The notes under the pieces were generated by a model that was not told the origin of the DNA, ran no database searches, and saw nothing but the letters and a program-made list of their open reading frames with translations. 64,000 nt of DNA from Owenia fusiformis (Eukaryota; Annelida; Polychaeta; Sabellida; Oweniidae). Below, piece by piece: positions 21,500 to 33,245 of the stretch. Where the stretch lies: contig CAIIXF020000004.1 of the NCBI GenBank assembly GCA_903813345.2, positions 27,159,985 through 27,223,984 on the forward strand. The letters run 5' to 3'. Position numbers and translations under genes: made by a program. Position 1 is the first letter of the stretch. Every line of letters starts with the position of its first letter.

Positions 21500-22039
21500 G
21501 CACCACATTAAAACTAAATTTTAACAGGGGGTAATGACATTCTGTGGGATTTTTATCAAATTCAGTTGATGCACACATTTCACAAACTATATCCTTTTAT
21601 TGGCAAGACACTTAAGATTTACAATATATATTCCTTATTTTTGGCCCATTAGCTAGTTTTGAGAGTTTAAAGGTTTAGTTAGATGAGATGGCCAGAATCA
21701 GAAAATACATTAATCTTGTTGTCAAGTAAGTTTGGAGTCATGTACTTAACCCTTCTTCATCTAAACCTGGTCAATATCTATAAAACACCATTTAGTATTA
21801 GTATCAGATAAACATGCATAAATAAAAATTAAATTAAAACTTTTTTATCAAGGAAAACATAAATTTCTAGTGTTATTCTATTAGCAGCAGCCATTTTGAT
21901 GCTATGTTTATTGCTAGGGAAATCCAGAAATGATGTCACTAGCATAGCATTAACCTACTAACTTGACCCAACTAGCCAAGGCCAGCATAGCATAAACAAC
22001 CTTCAGCAGTAAAACTAAACCTGCAAAATCTGTATGTGC
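21500..22039. other. No gene seen
   Basis: AT-rich spacer between the Chapaev-like relic and the next transposon-like gene. I see nothing supportable. Confidence 0.5.
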
Positions 22040-23196
22040 TTAACAGAAGTGGAAGGGCATACGAGTTTTATCCTGATTTTCATCACTTTTCGCAGAAGCA
22101 GATGTTTCATTCTTTTGCTTAGGTTTACCTGCAAAATCATGCTTTTTGGATGAACTTGTGAACATTGTATTACCCCACGGAAGATTAAGGCATTCGTTCT
22201 GAAGAGCCAAATTCATGTACGACCACACGCATGGTCTATTAGCTCTAGCTTTACGGAACTTGCGGTCATATTTGCCCCAGTTAATATTCTCTATTTTCAT
22301 CTGGTGTATAACTGACATATATACTGATAACTGATTGGCCTCTAAAGGGAATTTCTCACTGTAAATAGAAATGAATCTAAGAAAGGCCTTCTGCCAAATG
22401 GGGTAAGCAAGGTATTTTTGTCAGCACTCTTACTTTTTATATATAACTGCTTGCTATCATTAACACCCAAAGACAAGTACTTAGATGGATTCCCATCCTC
22501 AACATCGCTATCCTCCTCCTCCACCAACTTATTTAGCTCCACAAACTCATGTTTCCAAATTTTTTCCTTAAGTGAGGAAGAGATGGTTAGCGACATTAAC
22601 GATGAGAAGTCCAACATAGGACGCATGCTACCTGTCTGCTCCGATGCTAAGTATTCATTGTTATTAACAAAGTTCCCGGGGGGAGACATGTATGGTTGGT
22701 GTTGAAACATAGGCTGAGTTGATTGCTGTATTGGCGCTTGATGTTGGATATATGATGCTTGTGGGTACTGCATACCATGCTGATATGGAGGAGGATATGA
22801 GGGCTGCATCCCAAACATGTTATTACTATTGTATGTCACTGGACCCAGTTGTTGGTAGCCATATGGATTTAACCCCATGTCACCCCAGACTGTAGCCCCT
22901 CCTGGTTGACCCTGGGAGGAGGCTACTTGAAACCTAGGTGTATTATGAACTGAATTTGGTGTCACTGTCCACGAAGAGCCCCTTCCTGGTTGACCCTGGG
23001 AAGAGGATTTTCTTCCCGCTGGGTTTGGGGTTACTACCCAACCCCCGGGTGACCCCCCATATGGTAATGTACTGTCCTTACTGGTATCTTGTTTCTTACG
23101 TTTAACACTGTTTATCTTGTTAGTTACTTTCATCTTAGATCTTACACTTTTTTGCGTACTTTGTTTCTTTGGATTTTGTTTTATTCCTTTTGCCAT
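22040..23196 (-). pseudogene. Gag-like protein of an unclassified retroelement, frameshifted
   Basis: The ATG at 23196 (MAKGIKQNPKKQ) opens a basic N-terminus, then a Gly/Pro/Gln/Tyr-rich low-complexity stretch (PYQHGMQYPQASYIQHQ) with a repeated SSQGQPG motif. An alpha-helical segment follows (KEKIWKHEFVELNKLVEEE). Near 22400 the frame shifts by one base. The next frame reads FLRFISIYSEKFPLEANQLS and then WGKYDRKFRKARANRPCVW, a pattern I associate with gag-like ORFs of tyrosine-recombinase retroelements (DIRS/Ngaro-like). It ends MPFHFC at a stop, where a zinc knuckle would be expected. No recombinase or RT follows directly. Confidence 0.5.
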
Positions 23197-23589
23197 GCCA
23201 CTCTGTAATTACATAATCATCATGAAGAACTAAACCCCTCCCTCAAGCTTAGTCCCTGATTTTTACTGATTTTTGATGTTTTGAACATTTATAGAAACTT
23301 GACCAATTAATGCTTAATCATAATAAAACTTAGCCAGTTTGCTCAGAATTCAATTGTCTATAAGGTGGAAATATTCTTTAAAAAACTTCAATCATTTAGT
23401 CAATATCCAGTTGAACAATAATCAGGATTTTTTTCGAAAATACCAAAATAGGTAGATCAAACATATAACAGTTAAGAATATTAAGCTAACATATAGGCCC
23501 TATTTAATGTTGTTTTATCATTAAACACACTTTGTTGAAACACTTTACATAATAAGCAAAAATGGTCACAGAGTAATTTGTATGAAAGC
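23197..23589. other. No gene seen
   Basis: AT-rich spacer upstream of the gag-like gene. No promoter could be assigned. Confidence 0.4.
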
Positions 23590-23785
23590 AGCAACTACAT
23601 CCATATTTCAAAATGTATATGAAAAACTACTGCACATCCATTCTTCAAATTATATGAAAATCTACATCCATATTTCCGAATCTACATGAAATACTGCATC
23701 CATATTTCAGAATCTATATGAAAAACTACATCCATATTTCAAAATGTATATGAAAAACTACATCCAAATTTCTAGTTAAGAACTG
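23590..23785. repeat. Degenerate minisatellite, about 37-bp unit
   Basis: About five imperfect copies of a unit containing CTACATCCATATTTC and TATATGAAAA. Non-coding. Confidence 0.7.
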
Positions 23786-24024
23786 TTATATATTATTTTG
23801 GAATTTTGTTTGTGTTTAACTGATGTTTGGATTATTGTATTTTGATGTTTTACTGTGACATGTTAAAAAAATAGCTACTAAAATGGAAAACAGGTGCAAC
23901 ATTACATATAAATCATGTAAATGAGACAAGGCACCAACACAGAAAATGTCATCACCAATTTGTAGCAGACTCTGAGGCCAAAGGCAAACTATCTAACAAC
24001 TCCAAAAGTTGGAGGCAGATCATT

Positions 24025-24314
24025 TCACTGGTTTAATAAACCATCATTTCTTTCTGTGTCCCTTGGTTTTGGCCTATCAGAGAATGGTCCCCTTAAACGT
24101 TTATATTTTGGATCCCTCAACATAGAGGTTTTCTCATCCAGTTTTCTTATTATATTGTTCAGTCTGTTTGAACGCCATCCTGGTGCACGACTTGTGATTG
24201 TTTTGGTATCTTCATCTAATTCCTCATCAGATAACAGATCATTAGTGACGCGACTCCACATTTCCCTCTCTTCATCAGTGAGGTGTTTAATCCCCGAGGA
24301 TTTCCAGGTTCTTG
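24025..24314 (-). CDS. Terminal exon of an unrecognised (probably transposon) gene
   Basis: A good acceptor (TTTTGATTTTCAG) lies at 24315. The exon then reads TRTWKSSGIKHLTDEEREMW, LLSDEELDEDTKTI, APGWRSNRLNNIIRKLDEKT and ends ERNDGLLNQ with a stop. The acidic stretch followed by a basic helix recalls short proteins I have seen next to recombinase-type elements in invertebrates, but I cannot name it. The upstream exon was not located; the gag-like gene at 22-23 kb lies downstream on this strand. Confidence 0.45.
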
Positions 24315-24319
24315 TCTGA

Positions 24320-25110
24320 AAATCAAAAGCATGAAATGAAAAAAATTATACTGAATCAACTGATCTTAGTCTTAGATTGGATTTAATCTTAGATTGGATA
24401 AATATTATGTAGGATACATAATAAAAACTGTACTAGCAACATAAGAATTCAGTCTGCAAAATATTTTTTACATGGCCTAGCATTTTTGAAAAATGGCTGC
24501 AGAATTAAGTATTTATTCTTAAGAAGAAAGATGGTCCCTAATTTTATGATTAAGAGAAAATCTGAGTAATATTTACAACTGTACTTTTATCATCAACTAT
24601 CATTTTCTTAATTCTTACATGTTGTTTTCTTGATATGTTGTTTCTCTTTGCCTTTTCTTCAGGAGTTATCACAATGAAAATTGCTGAGAATGTTTGTAAC
24701 ACCCTATTGCAAGTTGTGACACTTTCAAAAAATGAATTAAAAGCAAATTTTTTAGAGGAAGATTTTTTAAATCACATAGGTCTAAACAGATGGTGACCCC
24801 CTACCATAGACTACTGCTTTTTTATCAAAACCACTTTAAGTACAATCATTTAGAATGTGTCACAGAATGCAACATATAACGATAAGTCATTCCTGAAAAT
24901 TTTAGCTTAATATCTCTTTTACTTTTTGAAATATTGTGTCAGAAGTGAAATTTGGCGAAATTCATGATTTCAAGAAAACGGCATTTTAAAGAAAAATAAT
25001 CTCAAAATTAGTTCTACACTGGCCTTTAAGTGTTAAGAGTCCAATTTGATCATTTTTTTAGTGTTAAAATGGAATAATATCAGGTTATTGTTAATTTTTT
25101 TACATTTAAC
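24320..25110. other. No gene seen
   Basis: AT-rich sequence between the terminal exon and the Mutator-like transposase. No feature recognised. Confidence 0.45.
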
Positions 25111-25113
25111 ACA

Positions 25114-26533
25114 CTAATATCCATCCGCCAGGTATTCGGGACCAGGTCTATTTTGATGGCGTCGATTCCGTCGCTGGCGAATAATTGCATTACATCCAGA
25201 TATATAGCCATGGTCTATTCTTGTTCCATCAATGTTTGCAAGGGCTTTTATTGTCCAATATCCTGGAGTCATTGACAATCTCTCAAATATTGGAAGGCGA
25301 CCCATTTCACCTTAGTTGAATACAATTGTTGCGTCATGCACCGACGCTTCCAACCTTGTTCTTCCAACGAACTGAGTCTTGGGGCACCTCTCCCATATCA
25401 AATTATGAAACGACTCGTTCGTGTTTTGTGTACCTCCATGGCTGCACTTTTGAAGTAAATCCATGTTAGAGAGGGCCTCAAAAACTGGCATCGGTTTCCA
25501 GTTTTGAAATGTTAGGAGGATTGTCTGGGTATACAGGGGGGTCTGCTTGAGACACAGCTTTGAATGACTTACTATCACCATCACCAAGGAACCTGGTAAA
25601 TCCTGTATAATGCTCTGGCAAGGACCGACGGAAAATTGTTAACATTCCAGCAGGCTCCATAGCTCCTGCTGAGCCTTCATGATTTCGCTCACAATTATCA
25701 TGACTTTGACGCCACAAGTTGAAATCCGCATCAGATTTCTTTGCTTTATTGATAGCACAGGAATTACAATAGTTTGTAAGCGTCTCTGTATCGACAACCT
25801 TGCTGTTGTTGCCATTCACCGACAGAACAGTTGCAACACCATTTTTGCTGCTGAAACCTCTTTTTTGCCAGCTACCATCACATGACACAGTTATGTCTAC
25901 AATAGATGTCGGTGTAGAATTCTGAGCTACCGAAGCTCGCGCCTCCTTTACTGCAGTGGCTTTTGACTGCATTGCCACATGCTTCGTCACTTGACTTACA
26001 CGTCTCATATGTCTAGTCCAAATTGATGCTGTTTGAGGTGGGGGTATGTTCATGTTGCCAAGGAATCGGGCTGCTTTGCCCTGATTTCCACCTGTTGTAA
26101 GTACGGATAAGGTAAATCGTCGATTTATATCATATAACGATCCAGTGGGGTGAATTTTATCAGAGTTCCATAGTTCTACTGAGTGGCTACACTTTTGCTT
26201 TGAGCATTTAAATTTTAAGCACACAGCTTGACCGATACGTCGCTCGATCATTTTTTGACCAAAGTCCCCACTTCCACATTCTGGGCACTTGATCACTTTC
26301 ATAAAGTTTTGCAGGAGTATGATATCCATGAACCTGTAACCAGATAGTTCTATATCATAGTCAAATTCAGTGGTTTTCTTAAGTGTAGGTTTTGGAGAGT
26401 CCTTAGCTATTTTGTGGCCTTCACTTTTCTTTGAAATTTTTACTTTTTCACTTGACTTTTTCTTGGATGGATATTTTCTCTTCCTTTTCCTCGATCTCCT
26501 AATTTCATCACCCATTATAATGTCTCTATACAA
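25114..26533 (-). pseudogene. Mutator-like transposase, internally deleted and frameshifted
   Basis: The start is near 26533; the more likely ATG is six codons on (MGDEIRRSRK). A Lys/Arg-rich N-terminus is followed by a zinc-ribbon-like CPECGSGDF with CSKQKC, then TVSCDGSWQKRGFSS, where the Asp is a likely first catalytic residue. Next come HEGSAGAMEPAG and FLGDGDSKSFKAV (second Asp). The sequence then jumps to KCSHGGTQNTNESFHNLIW and RCPKTQFVGRTRLE, typical of the C-terminal part. The stretch normally between them is missing, and frames change near 25540 and at 25312. The family matches what databases call a Mutator-like transposase domain in invertebrates; the exact superfamily is not settled here. 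Confidence 0.7.
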
Positions 26534-28635
26534 TGTCTAAATGTCAATGCATGTAAATGTAAGGTACAACATGTGCTTCCCAGCTGAAAGCTGGAAAAGT
26601 CTGCCCTAAATTATGAAACGGGTCAGTGGGTCACGGACCACGTGTTTTCAAGTAGGTCAAATACAACAGTATAAAGAAATTCGGTTAACTTTGGTAAGTG
26701 GGTCAAAAGAAAGAAAAGTTATAATTTGTAACTGGGTCACTAGGTCAGTAGATCGCCAGGAAAATATGTAAAGTAGTGAACTAGGTCACTGTAAAACTAC
26801 CTGTGTCACCAGGTCAGTAGGACACCAGGAAACATACAGAGTATTAAACTAGGTCACTGTAAAAACTCCCTGTAAAAGGATCGCCGAAAGGGGCTTAAAT
26901 CGCTCCAATAGCCAACGTTATGGACAGTTAATACACGTTAATATGAGGAAAGTAGCATGCACGAAGTACAATAAACAAATGTAAACAGTAAATACATGTG
27001 ACGATGATACAAATAAAGCAAGGTTTGATCACCAAATGTACAATAATAAGAGGTCAAATCAAACTCAATAGTAAGTATAACTCGTAAATCGATCTGTCTA
27101 AACCATGCTTGTTTAAGTAACCCTAGGGTTTATGGAAACACAGCCCTATTATTAATCTCAACTGGCAACACAATACTTTGAACTGAGATGACAAGCGTCT
27201 GTAAAGTGATAATCGAAGTGAAACGTTGACAACAAAAATAAAAAAAAAAGTACGCAAGTCTAAGAAAATGTCTGCAAGAAGCCTTTAAGCTTAGAGTCGT
27301 TTATGTACGAACTGTACCAAAATTGACCACTATAGAGTGATATAAAGCAAGCCTACCATTACTCCAATGTAATGTACGATCTAAATAATGAATTTCCTTT
27401 GTCTTATGATAGAATATCCGCAGCAAGTAAAGCACGTCTTTCCGTAAAATCTGATGTAGAATCTGCCAAGAATACAGGAGGTATCCTTAGCCAATCAAAA
27501 TCGCGGAAATAATTTATACAGAACACAGTCCACAAAATTGGAATATGTTTAAAGGCTAACATAAAGCGTCCGGAAACAAATTTATTACTTGGTTTTAACA
27601 AGTAATAAAAACCTAACTACTGCAAAGTACGGACCGGAAGTTACACCTGAAGTGATATAAACATGAGTATTTAACTAATTAAACAATGAACCTAAAACAC
27701 TGGTATAAAAGTATATAAAACTAATTTGACAACCGGAACAGTGAACATGAACATCCCCAAATTACAAGTCCATGTGACGGGTTGTCTCACATGTAATAAC
27801 TTATTGTACAAGAAAATGACTGACACAAATGTGTAAGGTGGCCTGATCCAATCAGTGGAGTTATATTATATTTAGCCATTAAGGCCCTATCATTGAATAT
27901 ATGCCTGAAGTCTGACGTCAATATAGCCCGAGCTTGCGAGGGTTATATTGACGACAGACTGAAGGCATATATTCAATGATACGGACATAATTACATACCT
28001 AAATTACATACCTAAAGTACATTTACATTGCATTCCATGAAGGTATTATGTAGAATAATGCGTGAAAAAAGACAAAAATTGATTATTCACACGATTCGAA
28101 TCGAAATTTGACCGAATCACTTTGTTTACATGTATTATGGAGTTCGAGAGATTCATCCGCGCGCTACGTCACGTAGATGGCAAACGTTTTGAATGTACTT
28201 GTCTTCGAATGAATCGAGCGATGTTTGCGATAAATAAGCTTCAAACTAAATGAATTTTATAAATCTAAGTAGTTTACCAATAGTTCAAGCGATGAATTTG
28301 TCATTCTTTAAGTTAATTATGTAGTCTCAGAATATAGTCCCCGGTATTCCCAAAACTTGTGGATTTCAATATTGAGGGATCGCCTCATAAGTTTAGTGAT
28401 TTTGTTCTAATGAAATGCAGAAAATAAGAATAACAATTGGCTGAAATGAATGATAAAAATATACTATATTAAGCTAATACTCACAAATCTGCCACTTGAT
28501 TTGTACAATTGAAACTGGAACTGTGATAAAATAACTTGTAAATCCATAGTAATTAGTAAATTATATAACTCCAAAAAGATTTTATAATCCAGTTATTTTA
28601 TGCTCATTGATATTATGAGAATGTTTAAATAATAC
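26534..28635. other. Gene-free stretch with small duplications
   Basis: No gene supported. 26736-26875 holds two copies of a unit of about 71 bp containing CACTAGGTCAGTAG or CACCAGGTCAGTAG followed by AACTAGGTCACTGTAAAA. A hairpin element is listed separately at 27888-27981. Confidence 0.5.
27888..27981. repeat. 94-bp near-perfect hairpin
   Basis: TATCATTGAATATATGCCT is mirrored by AGGCATATATTCAATGATA. The inner arms GACGTCAATATAGCCC and GGGTTATATTGACG also pair around a GAGCTTGCGA loop. It may be a very short MITE or a foldback end. No coding capacity. Confidence 0.7.
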
Positions 28636-29830
28636 TCATGGACTTGGCGTTAGAGACAGTCTGGGTACTTTCCTGGAAGGTGAGCTGCTCTCTTGAGAAA
28701 GGACTAATGTTTCACTGACAGTCTCACTTGAGGCCATATTAATGTTAATATTGAAAAAGCAGTTCTGGAATACTTGTCCAGATGTCGATGAAGATGGTCC
28801 AAATATCTGCTTCAGCACATTCTGTACATCGTTATGGTCAGTCTCTGAAGTACTGTTCTCATTATCTCTGGGCACTGTGGATGGATTTGAAATTATGTTT
28901 GAAATTTTGCGGTATTCTTCGAGGTCTATTGCATTCTGATAGTCTTGGAAGCTTTTGGGATTCTTGTGATTGGTAATTTGTGTCATTTTTTCCATAGGAA
29001 GACCCGCTTTTGTCATATTTTGACATACAGTTTTTTGCTATGTTTTTCGGGATTGATTCCAGCCTTCTCGCAACCTGTCTTCAGTAGCTTAGACAATGAA
29101 TCTTTGCCGAGTGGTGCATGACTGATTTTTGATTCGATTGACTGGGAGGGTGGACAGATAAAATGTGGTATCCTCTAAGCAGAGCGAAGGAATTCTATGC
29201 TGTTTGAATGACTTATAGAATTTGATAGGACATCTGTGATCACCAGTTGCAAAACATCTAGGGGGCAGTTTGTGATTATCATCTTTAGCAGGGACACTAC
29301 CATCTCTGCACTTTGAGCCTCTACTCTTATCTAATTCTAGATACTCAGTTCCATCTTAACTGTAACTGCTTCAGCAAAATATCTCCCCAGCGTAATTTTC
29401 TGTGCTCATCCCTTGCACGGAATCCAAAATGCTGGCAAATAACCAGACCGTAAACTGTAGTGACCATGGGTTTTCTTCTCCAAGAACATTGCACTCCCAC
29501 AGCTGGTCAATCTCTGCATTTGTTAAAGGGATTGTGGCGTTGGGCTTATTTCCTTTACCCATTGACGTGAGCTCTCTGCGTTTCGTTACAAGAGTGGTTT
29601 TCAGTAACTTAAAGTCATTGCCATTTAGATCAGAAGCAAGGTATCCACATCGACTCAAATGTCTCTGGATTAAATTAATGTATGATGTAAGTGTTCCAGG
29701 TTCATATTGGTTTCCAACGTCATCACCTTTCACTGGATCCTTGGATCCTTGGGAACACTTTTAACGAAATCAGACAGGATAATATCCAACTCATTAGGAG
29801 GTATCTGAAAGTAAATTGAATAAGAAATAT
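28636..29830 (-). pseudogene. Crypton-like (DUF3504-type) tyrosine recombinase
   Basis: The upstream segment reads LDIILSDFVKSVPKDPR, followed by EPGTLTSYINLIQRHLSRCG (SAM-like N-terminal domain), MGKGNKPNATIPLTNAEIDQ, an open middle with DGTEYLELDK and CFATGDHRCPIKFYKSF, and a C-terminus with MTKAGLPMEKMTQITNHKNP (recombinase box II region). This order matches the Crypton-derived family that also gave KCTD1/ZMYM/QRICH1-type proteins. Where the family has a GLRG-type motif with the first catalytic Arg, this copy reads DSVQGMSTENY, so the Arg appears lost. Several frame changes exist between 29016 and 29371. Probably a dead copy. Confidence 0.6.
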
Positions 29831-29981
29831 AGCATAGCCTACATACCAATATATTACAGTAGCATTTGCACAGTGTTCAAGACATGAAATAAATAAACTG
29901 GAGCTTGAGTGTCTTTCTTTGTGAGGTTGCATGTCATAACAGCATGTCTAAAAGGATTGGATGATTGGAAAACAGAATCAT

Positions 29982-31215
29982 TCAAAGATTTGGCACATCT
30001 ATTTGCAGGAGTACATTTGGAGTTATACTATTTTTACTCATATCATGATCTGCTGCTTCATGCTGTTTGTCAATGTGTGAAATTGTTTTTTTACCACGTA
30101 CTCCAGTAGAGATACAGAGGTCAGGGTCACCGACAGGAATTTTTGCCTTGTCGTCAGCAGAGTGGAAATCAACACAAATTCCGTTTTTAGTCATTTCAAT
30201 AGACTTTTCTCTCATGTACTTGAACTGTGCAGCACAGAAATGAGCATCCTCGTGGGAAGCTCTCAGCTGCCTCCTTTGGATCTTATACTGAATTGGCAAC
30301 TTTTTGGTGAATGTCGTAGCTTGATGTGTATATGGATTTCTTGGTGTAAACTGCAAGCGCACTAATGCGCTTGATGGTATAGGAGTGCCAGCTGGACATC
30401 TTAGCTCTGCTTGTTGGATCAAATCACCCATGGAAATCCATTTTGACAAATGACAAGTTGTAGTGTGTCTTCTATCATCAACTGCTGTCATCTCTTCCAC
30501 CAGCTCAAATGAACCCAGAATGTGTCCTAGGTATCTGAAGGACAACAAGGATTCAAATGTCTGAGATCCTTCACAAGGCCTTCCTCGCCAAGGAAAATCA
30601 TTCTCATTCTCTTTTGAACTACAGGGTTATTAGCAGCAGCTGCGTCCATAGCTAACTCCTTAAAAATCAGATCTGCCACAGCAGGCTGGACACAAATCAA
30701 GTTGTTAAGTCACTGTCTAAACATACTTTTCATTGCTCTCGTATGGTATTCTAGGAATTGTCCACGAAGTTGGGTCATCAATCTTGCACCACTAAGTATC
30801 TTTTGCTCAAGTGTACGGTCTTTTTGAACCATAACAATTGCAAAATTTGTGATAATAGAACCCCCAGGACAAAATCTAATGATATCAATTGGAACAGATA
30901 TTTGCAAGGTATTGAAAAATTTCTACCTATCTTTAGATGATTCAAACATGCCATTCATTATACATAACCGGGTTACCGATTCCGGCTTTGAGTATCTCCT
31001 TTTCTAAAGTTTGAAACAACTTTGGAGTTGTTCCATATACACTTTGACGATGCTCAATGGTGGCATCATTGGCTATTTGCCTTACAGGGTGCAATTTACT
31101 TTGATTGTTCATAGTTTCAATTTTAGTGTTTTTTAAATGTTTTGCATACTTCTCCATGCAATTGGCAAGATTCTCAATTAACTTGTAACCGTCAACCCAG
31201 ATTTGTGTCTTTATC
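29982..31215 (-). pseudogene. Uncharacterised DDE-like transposon protein
   Basis: Pieces in order: DGYKLIENLANCMEKYAKHL, HRQSVYGTTPKLFQTLEKEI, AVADLIFKELAMDAAAANN, EEMTAVDDRRHTTT, AELRCPAGTPIPSSALVRLQ, QRRQLRASHEDAHFCAAQF, CVDFHSADDKAKIPVGDP, STGVRGKKTISHIDKQHEAA, HDMSKNSITPNVLLQIDVP. The DDKAKIPVGDP motif is typical of a widespread uncharacterised invertebrate transposon protein and could hold catalytic Asp residues. Frames change near 30560 and 30910, and the protein stops short at 29982. Superfamily unknown to me. Confidence 0.5.
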
Positions 31216-31790
31216 ACAGGTTTCAATAGTATTGAGCACTGTGCTTGAGAAGCCCCTATCTGCCAACACTTTCTTTCCCTTGCCATGTCTCAGGCATGTA
31301 TCATAATATTCACTGTGTTGGGAGATATGTTTGTCAGACGCTCTCCCTCTCCAGGATTTTGAGACGTAGTTAAATTGACCTGAGGGAGTTATTGAAAGTA
31401 GAGATTTGGCAGTGTGGTGGTGTTTATAATCACTCCAGGTTGAGCTCTGTGCTTCAAATGTTTTTGGCTTTTCGATGAACACTTCAGTACAGTCTGGTAT
31501 AACGTCTTGATAGTCAGTATGCTGAAATCAATCTGGGAGATTCTCCTTTATCAGTGCATTTGTTGGCTGAAAGACCAGCCACTCAACTTGGCCTTTGACA
31601 AACCTTGCCCAAGTTTGAATTATTCTGCTGATTGTGGAAACTGATACACAAAACAAATGAGCAATGTGCACATTTATAAGTCCAAGTTTCATGCACAGTA
31701 CCAAGAATTCATCTCTATGTGGAATTTTCCGCTTTGGTCCAAACTTTTTGATACGAGGCTCCTTTCCATGAGGATATATGTCGAATGTTA
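31192..31790 (-). pseudogene. HTH plus DDE_4-type transposase fragment
   Basis: A helix-turn-helix segment (HRDEFLVLCMKLGL and IAHLFCVSVSTISRI near 31620-31740) leads into the catalytic domain. That begins PDCTEVFIEKPKTFEAQSST and continues YKHHHTAKSLLSITPSGQF and KGKKVLADRGF. The Asp of DCTEVF and the Asp of ADRGF are the first two acidic catalytic positions of the DDE_4 (Harbinger/ISL2EU-like) fold. A stop breaks the frame near 31530, and the third acidic residue is absent because the copy ends soon after 31200, where another transposon begins. Confidence 0.65.
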
Positions 31791-31799
31791 GGTGCCATC

Positions 31800-32072
31800 A
31801 TATCATACATGATAAAAACTATGTTAACTATGTCCTCGCCCTCTAGCGACAAACTACCTTTCCCTAATGGGTAAACTGACCTGCCCCTGGGAAAGCTACC
31901 TGCAAGGATTTTTAGGGCTGCTGCTTTGCCTCATATTTTAAACTGTAAACTAATATGAAGTAAGATAACTGCTTGATTAATCTTCACGCTGCCTTAAGTT
32001 AAAGCTTCTATCGAAACTTGCTTTCGGAGCTCATATTGCCCACTGTGTTAGTTATATTATCTATTTTATATC
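31800..32072. other. Spacer, no gene seen
   Basis: No coding region or repeat recognised. Confidence 0.4.
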
Positions 32073-32525
32073 CTACCTTTTGTGAAATACGACCATATTA
32101 AAATTATGTTTACTAGCTCTGTCGAGCCCTGTCGGAATTACCGATGTAACGGCATTCTTCCATTTCTTCAACCCATTATTGTTAAAATGACACCCGTCCT
32201 CTAGGAGCTCCCGAAAATTGTGGACCAAACCCTTTGAATTCCAGTATATTATACTGCTTATCTCCAATGGTTTTTGTTTTCCCCTGTCATTCAGATATTT
32301 GTTTAGTTTTTGAATGAGCATATTGCCCCTCTCAGCATGCTCAACTGACCTAATGTGTCTTTTCTTTTTCGTCATTGATGTCACCCATCTCCATGGAATT
32401 TTGCCAATAATAACCCTCCCTTGGCAGTATAAATAATTTCCTGCCTTTCTAGGTACCCCCCCCCCCATATCTTTTCCCCCAACTCGACCGCCATATCTTG
32501 TAATTCTTTCTCCGATACTGGACAT
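32073..32525 (-). CDS. SGNH/GDSL-esterase-like fragment
   Basis: A 150-codon frame with RVIIGKIPWRW, LIQKLNKYLNDRG and the block LLEDGCHFNNNGLKKW, whose DGxH pattern fits the catalytic Asp-His of the SGNH hydrolase fold. The N-terminal Ser block and the GxND block are not evident. Such domains occur in ORF1 of CR1-like retrotransposons and in many uncharacterised invertebrate repeat proteins. A poly-C run at about 32458-32468 makes the N-terminal part (GRVGGKDMGGGVP) doubtful, since a frame slip there is likely. Confidence 0.45.
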   Translation of the reverse strand: MSSIGERITRYGGRVGGKDMGGGVPRKAGNYLYCQGRVIIGKIPWRWVTSMTKKKRHIRSVEHAERGNMLIQKLNKYLNDRGKQKPLEISSIIYWNSKGLVHNFRELLEDGCHFNNNGLKKWKNAVTSVIPTGLDRASKHNFNMVVFHKR

Positions 32526-32539
32526 TTGGTCAAGTTGGA

Positions 32540-33245
32540 GGTAATGAATGACTGAATACCAAATTACAATTGTTTTGGCAAATTTTTTAGATCACTTCAA
32601 AATTGCTCAGGCACATGCAGATGTGTTCTCGTCATCACTCTCTGCTGTCCTGTGTCGAACTCAGCTACCTTGTAATCATGCTTTTGTAGTTTCAAATTTT
32701 AAGGCAAGAGCTGAGTTGGAAGACCTTTGCGGTTTGCACTCACAGTACCCCCAGCATTGATCTGAGAGGTGGACAGTTGTTTGAATAATTCTACAGAAGT
32801 GTAAAAATTGCAAGGCATTTGATCCCACTAAGGGCATGGTCAAGTCATTAACGACACGGTAAGATAGACCATTTCCATCTGCATTCTGATCTTTCCCAGT
32901 GTAAATGTCAACATTGTAACAGTAGCCTCTCTTAGATTCACACAGGGACAATAGCTTCACCCCCCCCCCCTATTTGATGGGCTTAACTAGTAAGTACTGA
33001 TGAAAGCTCAAGCGTCCCTTGAATTTGACCATTGATTCATCTATGGTAAATTGCCCACGAGGGGTGTAACATTTTTTGAAATTTCCATTCAAATCATTCA
33101 TGAATTTCCTGACATTCCAGGCCTTGTCAGTTTTTCAATGTTTGGATTGTCATTATCTTCCAAGTAGAGATATCTCCAGATATTACCAAAACGGTCCCTA
33201 GACATATATACGCCAACATTGGTAGTGAACAGGTGCTTCGATTAA
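32540..33245 (-). pseudogene. piggyBac-like transposase relic
   Basis: The pieces in order match the piggyBac DDE domain: FTTNVGVYMSRDRFGNIWRY, then LLSLCESKRGYCYNVDIYTG directly followed by KDQN, VVNDLTMPLVGSNAL, NFYTSVELFKQL and TVSANRKGLP. These are split over three frames with several stops. The Asp normally before NFYTS is not present. A poly-C run near 32959 marks one break. TTAA target sites were not located. Confidence 0.75.
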
